Notes under the pieces: model-generated | What the model was told of the DNA's origin: nothing | Database searches by the model: none | Seen by the model: the letters and a program-made list of their open reading frames with translations, nothing else | Position numbers and translations under genes: made by a program | Source: Psococerastis gibbosa | Lineage: Eukaryota; Arthropoda; Insecta; Psocodea; Psocidae | NCBI GenBank assembly: GCA_963971405.1 | Contig: OZ020490.1 | Span: 8,170,874 to 8,234,873, forward strand | DNA length: 64,000 bases | Direction: 5' to 3' | Shown: one piece after another, positions 55,520 to 64,000 of the stretch | Position numbering within the stretch: the first letter of the stretch is position 1 | Layout: each line of letters opens with the position of its first letter

Positions 55520-58495
55520 TCAGGACAGGTAATTTCGCATGATAATTTTAATAGACTTCCTTATAAGGGACTTGTATATATTGAGACTTGGGGCTTTTTT
55601 AATTGATAGAGGGATGGAGTTATAGACCTTTATTGAAATATATGTATGGGAATGTTTAAATAGCGACGTTTTGAATTGTGGTATTATGAGGCAACGATCT
55701 TCTGCTAGTCTGGTGTGACGGGCTGTGTGTGTAAGGTTATGGTAGAAATTTTTGTATCTGTATATGAGAATTTGTTCAACATAGCTAGTTTCTAGTGTCG
55801 GGGCGTTAAACTCTTCAAATAGGGGAGCGGAAGGATGTCGGAATGGTTTGTTCATGGCAACCCGCAAGGCACATTTGAGGGCCTTTTTGACTGGTTCTAG
55901 ATGTACCTTTGCTGCACCACCCCAGGCTAGTATGCAGTAATTAGCTATTGACTGTACTATAGCGTAATAGACTTCTCTTAAACCAGCCATATCTAAGATA
56001 TTTCTCAGGCGTCTTAATTTGTAAATTGTTCTGCGGATGCGCTTGGATCTGTTAAGAATGTTTTCATTCCATCGCAGATGCTGGTCTATGGTGACTCCTA
56101 GATATTTGTATGAGCTTGTGTGTTTGATATGATTACAATGGCAGGATAAGTTATGTTTGCAGTCATATTCGTGTATTTGAAGTGAGGAGTTGCTTGGCTG
56201 GCCGGCTACATTTGCGCTAAAGGTTATATATTCTGTTTTTGTTATATTAAGAGTGAGCAGGTTATCATCTAGCCATGTTTTAATGTTAGAAAGAGTTCGG
56301 GAGGCTGTTGTGTGAACTTCTTCCCAGGTCTCTCCGCTTACATATAGGATAGTGTCATCAGCAAATCCTATTAATGTGCCATCTAAGTTCAATTGCAATA
56401 GTGCATTTATGTATATAAGGAACAAGACCGGGCCTAAAACGGTTCCTTGGGGTACTCCATACGTGGTATCAGCTAAATCGCTGTAAGTATTCAATAAATG
56501 TGATGTATTTTGTGTTTTATTCTTTGTTGCATGTCTTATTTTTACCTGTTGCTTCCTGTTTGTAAGATAAGAGGTAAGTAATAGCAGTGTGTGCCCTCGC
56601 AGCCCAGCTTGCTCCATTTTCTCAATAAGTAAATCATGTGAGACAGTGTCAAATGCCTTTTGCATATCGAGGAATACACACAATGGGTGTTGACCAGCAT
56701 CTAAGTCTTCGTAAATTTTGGTTGTTAATTTTGTAACAGCTTCTTGAGTATTTTTTCCAGCCCTAAAGCCAAATTGGTTTTCTGCAAAATAATTGGTTGA
56801 TTCTAAGAAATCTACGATACGATTTTTTAGTGTTTTCTCTATGATTTTTCCAAGAGTGGAAGTGAGTGATATCGGCCTGTAATTGTTCATGTCTGTGATG
56901 TCTCCTTTTTTGTGAATAGGAGTGATTTGTGCTATTTTACATGCATCTGGAAAGTGTGCATTTTTAATAACCAGGTTAATTATATGAGATAATGGTTTTA
57001 GTATGTGTTTCTTGTGTGTTTTTAGGACGTTAGCTGATATACCATCTGATCCAGAGGCTGATTTACTTCGTAATTCGTTTATGTATTTCTCTGTTTCTGC
57101 CTCTGTGGTTGGTGTCAGAAAAATCGTGTGTTGGTTTATGTGTGTTCTATAGTTGATTCCTGTTTTTTTTATTGCTGATGCGAGTTTAGTTCCTATGTTA
57201 GAGAAAAATATGTTAAATTCATCAGCCATCTGTTTTGAGTGGGTTTCAGATGCAATATCCCCTCTATTACTTTTTATTTTAGCTATTTCTTGCCCTTTTA
57301 TACTGCCGTTATCTGTTATTTCGTTAATTAGGTTCCAAGTTTTTCTGGGATTGGCTTTATTCTCTCTAATTCTGTCTTTGTAATAATCGCTTTTTGTTTT
57401 TTCTATTAACGTCTTAAGCTTGTTTCTGTACCTTATGTATTCTTGTCTGAGTCGTTGTGAGCTAGGGTGATGTTTTAGATTAAGGCTGAGTTTATCCCTA
57501 TTTCTTATTGATATTAGAAGGGCGTTGGTCATCCAAGGTTTAAGTTTTGTTCTATTATTAGATATGTATTTGGTTGTTTCACTGCATTTTATGTGTTGTT
57601 GCAAAGTTTCAATAAATTTGTTTGTACTAGTGTTAGAGTCGTTTGAGCATAAAACATTGTTCCAGTGTTCTGCTGCTAAGTACCCGTCTAGCATATCATT
57701 GTTTATCTCAATCATGGTTTTTTGTTGCCTAGAATGATTCAGAATTTTATCATTGTAATTAATTGTAAGTGCAGTTGCGTAGTGATCAGTTATATTCGCC
57801 CGAATGACATGTCCTGTAGCGCCACTTTTTTGAGATGTAAATATATGGTCTATGCATGATTTAGATTGTGTTGTAACACGGGTATGTTCGTTAATTGCTG
57901 TATGCAGGCCTGCCGATGCAACTATATTGAGGTACTCTAGTGTATCACCTGTGGGATTATCCGAAAGAATATCTATGTTAACATCTCCAGCTAATGCAAA
58001 CAAATCCGCCCTAGGTTGTGCAGCAAGGAATTCCGCTAGAGAGTTGTTGAACTGTTCGGGACGCTCAGACGGGGTGCGATAAATCGCTAAAATTTGATGT
58101 TGTTTGTTTTTTAGTAAAAAAGAGATAAGGGATGCATTACAACCTGTAATATGAGCTTGGGTGAATGTAGCATTTAGTCCAGACCGACAGAAGATGGCTA
58201 CCCCATCAGACTTATTATTTTGGCTATAATTGAAAAAGGAATCATAACCTGTGATTGAAAAAGTACTTCCATCTCTCTCCGAGTGCCATGTTTCAGTTAA
58301 TACTATTATGTCCCAGTCAACGCCCAAAGATGTACATACAACTAAGAATTCATCAAAATTTCTGTTTATGCTACGAATGTTCATTTGAATTAATTTGAGA
58401 GAATTGCCCTGTAAATATGACATTTGACACCCATCAGTGTCATTCAATGTGGTAGTTATTGTGGAATCATTTTCTATGCTTCTCATCAAATCCAT
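55520..58495 (-). CDS. LINE G ORF2: endonuclease and reverse transcriptase (991 aa)
   Basis: The ORF has no break. Endonuclease blocks: QMNIRSINRNF (about 37-47), LTETWH (Glu 68), AGDVNIDI (Asp 171), SKSCIDHIF (Asp 216), ITDHYATAL (Asp 237, His 238). RT blocks: KSASGSDGI (about 485), ITPIHKKGD, NYRPISLTS, QFGFRAGKNT, LDMQKAFDTVSHD, YGVPQGTVLGPVLF and FADDTILYVSG (Asp pair near 711), then KYLGVTIDQHL. All catalytic residues appear present. Order and motifs place it in the jockey/CR1 group. It would nick the target and prime reverse transcription there. The ATG at 58495 is the first in frame that fits, as the sequence upstream has little room. Confidence 0.93.
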   Translation of the reverse strand: MDLMRSIENDSTITTTLNDTDGCQMSYLQGNSLKLIQMNIRSINRNFDEFLVVCTSLGVDWDIIVLTETWHSERDGSTFSITGYDSFFNYSQNNKSDGVAIFCRSGLNATFTQAHITGCNASLISFLLKNKQHQILAIYRTPSERPEQFNNSLAEFLAAQPRADLFALAGDVNIDILSDNPTGDTLEYLNIVASAGLHTAINEHTRVTTQSKSCIDHIFTSQKSGATGHVIRANITDHYATALTINYNDKILNHSRQQKTMIEINNDMLDGYLAAEHWNNVLCSNDSNTSTNKFIETLQQHIKCSETTKYISNNRTKLKPWMTNALLISIRNRDKLSLNLKHHPSSQRLRQEYIRYRNKLKTLIEKTKSDYYKDRIRENKANPRKTWNLINEITDNGSIKGQEIAKIKSNRGDIASETHSKQMADEFNIFFSNIGTKLASAIKKTGINYRTHINQHTIFLTPTTEAETEKYINELRSKSASGSDGISANVLKTHKKHILKPLSHIINLVIKNAHFPDACKIAQITPIHKKGDITDMNNYRPISLTSTLGKIIEKTLKNRIVDFLESTNYFAENQFGFRAGKNTQEAVTKLTTKIYEDLDAGQHPLCVFLDMQKAFDTVSHDLLIEKMEQAGLRGHTLLLLTSYLTNRKQQVKIRHATKNKTQNTSHLLNTYSDLADTTYGVPQGTVLGPVLFLIYINALLQLNLDGTLIGFADDTILYVSGETWEEVHTTASRTLSNIKTWLDDNLLTLNITKTEYITFSANVAGQPSNSSLQIHEYDCKHNLSCHCNHIKHTSSYKYLGVTIDQHLRWNENILNRSKRIRRTIYKLRRLRNILDMAGLREVYYAIVQSIANYCILAWGGAAKVHLEPVKKALKCALRVAMNKPFRHPSAPLFEEFNAPTLETSYVEQILIYRYKNFYHNLTHTARHTRLAEDRCLIIPQFKTSLFKHSHTYISIKVYNSIPLSIKKAPSLNIYKSLIRKSIKIIMRNYLS

Positions 58496-60520
58496 TTCTA
58501 ATTAAGACAGGCTAATTTTTTCAATCGCTCTACATTGGTCCAAGCTACCTTCTTTATAAATTAAATTAAAGGATATTAAAGGCTGTATAATTTTTTAACT
58601 CTTTTTCTCTATATACACCGAAATTGAACATTAATTATTTTTACGGGTTTAAAAGCAAAATAGGTGACCTAAATTATCTTGACATTGCTATGGATACTAC
58701 GATATAATTAACATTAAACAAGAGTTTGCGTTGGTTATTCTAGGGAAATAAGGGTGCAAAAAAAATATTATGTCGAGAATACAGAAAATAGTCATTTATC
58801 AATCACATGGCGGCATTGAAATTGCACGAAGAACACGTAGTGTATTTGGGGTTATTTGACTTTTTTGGTTAGCTTATAGTATAAGCTAAGATAATAAAAG
58901 ATAAGAACCTCTACTAAACGCAACATAAACCATAGAGTATGTAAACCACCGAAAGTGGACATAAAACATGCCTTAAAAATACTATTGGGAAAATATTTTG
59001 ATAGTGTACCATAGTTACATTAAACCGGTACAGTGGTAAAATGTTTGATAACTTTTATCCATATAAAATACATATTATAGAAATAGGAAGCAAAACATAG
59101 GCCATATTTAAAGTGAAACTTGAAGTTATGCACACTGTAGCCGAAATGGTAGGCTTAAATTGGAAGATTTGTTGAGTTTTTATTTACATTTGTAAACAGT
59201 ATGCGAAACTGCAAACTTACCAATCATTTTCACCACGAAAAAGATGGTAGATTTTTCGAAATTATCGAAAACGGTAATATATTCGGGAATATCGTGTGAA
59301 ATTTCGTGTTTGACCCGATTTTAATGGGGGAGGAGGGATGATGGAACCACCCCTTGTACACTCGAGTGAAAGCCCAATTTATACTGCCTTCAGCAACGAC
59401 ATATTAGAAATCTTCGCATATTGATAACTGCAGACTGTGCAAAATTTGTAACTGCAGAGACGGGTGAATTCCTTGAGTTTATCGTGAAATTTTGTGTATC
59501 GACCGAAATTTCAGGGGGAAGGGAGTTCATAGTAGTTATGTGTTTGTATTCGTTTAAAAGCTGTATTTGTGCCGCTTATAATGAAGCAATAAGCGTTGGC
59601 CGAAGTTGGACATTACATACTGTATAATTAATAATTAATAACTTTTTTCCCGTCTTTGTACACCTAAATTGAAAATTAATCAATTTTACGGTTTTGAAAG
59701 CTAAATAGGTGACCTTAATTAGCTTGACATTGCTATGGATACTATAATTAACATTAAACAACAGTTTGCGTTGGTTATTCTAGGGAATTATGGGTGCCAA
59801 AATATTAATATGCCGAGATTACGGAAAATAGTCATTAATCAATCACTCGGCGGCATTGAAATGGCTCGAAGAATACGTAATGTCATTGGGGTTTTTGGAA
59901 CTTTTAAGATAGCCTATAGTATAAGATAAGATATTAGAAGATAAAAAGGTCTAATAATCGCAACATAAACCATAGAATATACGTAAACCACCGAAAGTGG
60001 ACATGAAACATGCCTTAAAATAAGACATATATCCGAAATTTTGGGTTCTTAAATTGGGAAAACTTGTTGATATTGTACGTTAATTACATGAATCAGGTAC
60101 AGTAGTATAATGAGTGATAGGTTTTATCCATACAAAAGAAATATTATTGAAATAGGAAGCAAAACAAAGGCCATTTTTATCGTTAAACTTGAAGATATCC
60201 ACACTGTAGCCGAAATGGTTGGCCTAAATTGGATGATTTGTTGAGTTTTTGTTTACACTAGTAAACAACATGCGAAACTGCAAATTTACAAAACATTTTC
60301 ACCCCTAAAATAAGGGTAGATTTTTCGAAATTATCAAAAACGGAAATAATTTTGAGAATATCGCGTGAAATTTCGTTTTTGACCCGATTTTAAAGGGGGT
60401 GAGGGGATAATGGAAGCACCCCTTGTACACTCGGGTGCAACCCCTATTTATACTGCCTTTAGCGACACATTAGCTATTCATGTCGGTTGAAAATTGCAGG
60501 CTGTGGAATTTTTAACTTTA

Positions 60521-61104
60521 TGCATGCACAGCGGGGGGTACCCTTTTCCCGCATGTAGGCCTATTGCTCACCCCCCTTTTGTACCTAGCTGAGGGGAAAC
60601 TGGTAGTCGGATAGCAAAACAGGTTATACAGTTGAAGAGGGCAAGAATAGTGGAAAGTAGCAAAGTGGTTTTAAATTTTTCGAATTGATATATTCCCCGT
60701 GTAAATTGCCCCCCAAAAACATGTATTTTTTCGCATTTTTGCACATTTTCAAACAAATATAATTAAGTACTCGAGTCTGATTTTACATATGGATGAGACC
60801 TGGGGGAAAAGAAGGGCAAAGGATGGTTGAATAGGAAAAAGGAGCCCGATTGGCCGCAGCGGGTCTAGATTTTTTTTTATCGCGTTTTCCGCAGCAGCAG
60901 TTTAATTATTTGCTTTAGTTTTTTTTTTTTTAATAGACATTTTGGTTTTTTGTGAGGGCCCCTTTTTTGCGGGACCATGGCAATTGTGCTGCTTCTGCCC
61001 AAAATTTTTCACCCAAACGGGCTTCATGCATCATACAGCGGGATTTTTCAAAAATTGTCCGCTGATATCTCTCGACGACACTATTATATGCTGCGGGGTG
61101 TGGA
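60521..61104. other. Non-coding DNA between the array and a copia fragment
   Basis: No gene. It has two T-rich runs near 60870 and 60925 and G-rich words at its start. Confidence 0.4.
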
Positions 61105-62172
61105 CTACAGAAAGTTCGTGCTTAATGCCAGCCGTAGACAGAGTTTCGGAAACGTTCGAGAGTTAAAAACTCTTTCCTTGTCCGTCCGCAGACATTTAAT
61201 TTTTGAATTGCAAACATTTTCTACTTCAGCCTTAAAGCATTGGAAAACAGACTTTTCCCGCAGAAAATAACCAAATACTTTTCGAAAATTATCATCCACG
61301 AAGGTAGGCATGTATTTGGCCACGCCAAAAGAGGGTTTATTAACCACCACTATATCCGAGTGGATTAGCTCTAGTGGGGTTCGAGAACGCCGTTGATCGT
61401 GCCGCGGATAAGGCTGCCGACACATCTTGCCTTTCAGGCACGGCTCACAAGGCTTAAAACCCTTAGGATGGTATGAAATACCTTTTACTAATGGCTGAAG
61501 TACACCCATACTGGGATGATTCAGATGTGCTAATCTGCGATGCCACAACAGCTGGCTTCCCCTAGAAGACTTTGACTGAGTCATTGTAGTCGAACCTGAG
61601 CTCCTGTTGCCAGGATTGGGCGTACGACGCACCGTAGACGCAGATGCAGCAACTGTCAGCTTTGCTTCAGATCCGGAGTCATCAGGAAGATCTAGACGAT
61701 AAAGACCATTGCCAGTCTGAGAAGCCGAAGCGACCAGTTCACCTGTGAACTTAGCGTTATCTAGCACAAAACATTTTTGCTTATTAAATATGGTAGTAAA
61801 CTCCTTGTCTCCCAATTTACTGACAGACAAAAGATTAGCAGATATGTCCTTTATGACATGAACATCCTTGACTTCTTTTATACCAGTGGACAATGCAAGT
61901 TTAATATCACCCTTATTTTCACAGCACAAAATATCCATTCCTGCAGTTGAAATTTTCATAGGAGAAATCGGTATGGGTTTATTTGGCATAATATGTGACA
62001 TAATGTTGAGAAGCAGCCGAATCGAAATACCAACAGTCTTTAGGAATTCTGCTAACTGACAACGCAGCAGAAAACATGGCAGTTTTGGAACTACTACCAA
62101 AATTAGACTGACCTTTAACGTTGTTGTCCTAAAGAGGGACAAAAGCGGGATATATGACCACGCCCCCTGCAA
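61105..62172 (-). pseudogene. Copia fragment: protease to early integrase
   Basis: The minus strand first carries YFDSAAS, the protease active site, in a different frame near 62015-62040. The main ORF then reads protease-end motifs (DVHVIKDISANLLSVSKL), the HHCC zinc region (LLWHRRLAHLNHPSMGVLQP...CEPCLKGKM) and LELIHSDI with the first integrase Asp. KCLRTDKE marks a mutated second block (usual TDNGGE). It breaks off there. Neither LTR nor RT is present. It is not the same subfamily as copia C. Confidence 0.8.
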
Positions 62173-62460
62173 TTAGGTACGGGTTATTAAAATCGTACGA
62201 CCCCTCAAAACGCCTCGAGGCAAAATTTTCGGCGCCTCTCGGTTTTTCAAGGTTTAATAACCCGCACTCATTTAAAAAACGGCCCCTAACATTAAAGGTA
62301 CGGGTTTTTAGAATTAATTAAATAAATGAGATAGTTATTATAACACACCGCATCATATATTTTCTTCCTTCAAGTTACAACTTAGTCACGACTATATTAC
62401 ACGCATACGCCGCCAGTTTCAATAAATATTGGCGGTATAATTTTAAATTATTTTTGTTCC
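62173..62460. other. Non-coding stretch with an inverted GGTACGGGTT word
   Basis: GTACGGGTTATTAAAA at about 62177 and AATAACCCGCACTC at about 62253 form a weak inverted pair. Nothing else is recognised. Confidence 0.35.
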
Positions 62461-63202
62461 TACAGCCGCTTTGTCTGTCGCTCTGTCTGTCGCTTTGTCT
62501 GTTTATCGATTTCCGGGCAGACTACTCGGTCGATTTTGATGAAATTTTACCTGTAGGATCAAAAACATCATACCTCAAGAAATTTTTTTAATTTTGAGCT
62601 ATCTTAATTTTTTATTCTCAAAAAACTCCAAAAAATTATCTAAAAAACTACTTCTCAAAAACAGCTCCAACGATTTCTTTTAAATTCATATATATTGTAG
62701 TCGTTATTAATGTTAACGCTTGCCACTTGATAGTTTGCTTCTGGGGGTAAAAAACTCAATTTTCATGAGAAATGACGAAAAAATAATTTTTCTTTGCAAC
62801 CTTTCTATCGATGATTTCTACCTTCAGGTATGTTTTAGGTGTTCAATAGAGTAACAAACCACACGGGTTGCTTTCCCAATAAAATATTTGGTTCTGTGCA
62901 AAAAATTATTTTTTGAAGAAATTATGGAAAATTCATGCTCCAATACATTGCATGCCCTGCCATTGTTACTACTGTCGCAATATTATATAAATAATAATAT
63001 ATATATATATAAATACATAAATATATTACAATGTATTGGTCTGTTCGTTCCAGAATATGCAATTGAATTTTAAGGGGTTTTTAATATATTGAGGTGGACC
63101 CCCCCCCCCCCCCCTCGAGGGATCTGAAATTTAACCATAGGAATATTTTTTACTTATTTATAAATTGGAAAACATGTTGGAGTAAACTCGGACCGGTTCT
63201 TT
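62461..63202 (-). mobile_element. Half copy of the foldback element
   Basis: It matches the right arm of the palindrome at 30931-31808: GTCTGTCGCTCTGTCTGTC, ATCGATTTCCGGGCAGACTA, ATCGATGATTTCTACCTTCA and the tip GAGTAAACTCGGACCGGTTC. It has a poly-C tract at about 63098 and an AT microsatellite near 62998. Non-coding. Confidence 0.75.
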
Positions 63203-63293
63203 ATTTTTTTATTACATACATAGCGTAGGTAGCGAAAAGCAGGGTCTACGGAATCGCCCTACACCTGATCGGCAAGAACAGAAAGGGATTTTT

Positions 63294-63355
63294 GTACGTA
63301 TGAGTACGTATTTGTACGAATGAGTACGTATTTGTACGTATATATTGTACGTATA
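63294..63355. repeat. Short tandem repeat, unit around GTACGTAT
   Basis: TTTGTACGTATGAGTACGTA-like words recur about five times. Confidence 0.7.
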
Positions 63356-63479
63356 GAGATGAAATTTTGCACATTTATTAACAAGGCAATGACTAGAAAA
63401 CCTGCAAAATTTGGTTAAGCTATATTCGTATGTAGCATATAGGTAGCATATATAAATCCCAACCAAAACAATTCGTGTA

Positions 63480-64000
63480 AAAAGAAGCCAAGTTCCTACC
63501 AATGGTAGGTGTGTAAAAAGTTTAGCCAATTAAGGTTGTCAGATACAGAAGTTGGCCAAGTTCCTTGGTCTTTAAATGTTGTGAGGTACGAAATCTTTTC
63601 AATTTTATTATTAGGCCTAGAAGTTGCCAAACTTCATTGGTATAGGAAAGTTGTCAGGTACGAAATCGCTCAAAGTTTAATTTTAAACTGAGAAACACAA
63701 GCAACCTAACCTCGAAACCGACCCCCCCCCCTTCAGAATCTCCTGGAAGACAAATTTAATGATTATGAGTGTCCCTCGACTTCGAGCTCTACACCAACAG
63801 ATTAAAAAATGTTTTATTATTATAATTCACTACCACAGTCAATTCAGTCAGAAGGTCAGTTCAATTTTGGAAAAAATGTCGAATATTTCTAATTGAAATG
63901 AATTTTCGAAATAGTTTAAAATCAGGCTCACCACCACATTATTATGTGTTTGTGCTAACGTAACCCTCATGGGGATAACTTTTCTCATTTTTTTAGTAGC
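63480..64000. other. Non-coding end of the window with loose repeats
   Basis: GGTACGAAATC and GTTG(C/G)CCAA words recur near 63545-63670 with a spacing of about 80 bases. No gene is supported to the end of the window. Confidence 0.4.

Larger units (their letters stand above)
55226..58570 (-). mobile_element. LINE G: non-LTR retrotransposon with intact ORF2
   Basis: A near duplication GGATATAAAAG (55215-55225) and GGATATTAAAG (58571-58581) flanks the insert. On either side the tandem-array sequence joins smoothly. The 3' end, on the minus strand, is a TTTAC pentamer run. Only about 75 bases precede the ORF, so ORF1 and the 5' region are missing (5' truncation) or this family has a single ORF. 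Confidence 0.85.
53680..60520. repeat. Degenerate long-unit tandem array, interrupted by LINE G
   Basis: Landmarks recur in order: GGCTGTGGAATTT (about 53712, 54693, 60499), a relative GGCTGTATAATTTTTT (58580), CAACATAAACCATAG with variants (about 54044, 55028, 58921, 59960), TTTCCCCGAC, CACCCCTTGTACACTCG (59348, 60416) and TATACTGCC. Spacing is variable, from about 0.5 to 1.1 kb once LINE G is removed, so units are truncated or mosaic. No ORF is conserved between units. Confidence 0.7.

Overview
This window is eukaryotic, transposon-dominated DNA, most likely from an arthropod and probably an insect. It has spliced genes with GT-AG introns, copia elements primed by an internal piece of initiator tRNA-Met, a BEL/Pao element, a Penelope-like element, jockey/CR1-type LINEs, hAT-like MITEs and a TTAA-flanked DNA transposon. 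I see no prokaryotic features. A narrower assignment (for example Hemiptera) would be guesswork.

Region 1 (1-14078) is a stack of nested insertions. A decayed Ty1/copia element (copia A) was hit by a Ty3/gypsy element, whose 3' LTR was in turn hit at a TTAA site by a 6.5 kb transposon. That transposon carries an apparently intact two-exon gene (8624-12532, minus) encoding a Kolobok/Mutator-like transposase fused to a YqaJ-type nuclease. Smaller MITEs and half of a foldback element lie inside it. Region 2 (14079-15885) is repeat-derived DNA with a large hairpin.

Region 3 (16297-33645, minus, with a possible upstream non-coding exon near 34307) holds the only cellular gene I can recognise: a cytochrome P450 of microsomal type. 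Eight exons with mostly consistent splice phases spread over 17 kb. It has an in-frame stop beside the heme motif and a broken fifth exon, so I call it a pseudogene with caution. Its introns hold a very young full-length copia element with identical 256-bp LTRs (21395-26025), a 1.7 kb palindromic foldback element, MITEs and LINE scraps.

Region 4 (about 36150-49972) is a second nest: a LINE split inside its RT by a BEL/Pao element (39221-48793), itself split by a Penelope-like element with inverted 338-bp arms (41712-44450). Target duplications and reading frames allow the order to be read directly.

Region 5 (49973-64000) holds a hAT-like element, a degenerate long-unit tandem array (about 53680-60520) interrupted by a LINE with an intact 991-codon ORF2, a copia fragment, and another half foldback copy. 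The window therefore works mainly as an archive of insertions with at least three possibly still competent elements: the copia at 21.4 kb, the TTAA transposon at 6.6-13.1 kb and the LINE at 55.2 kb.
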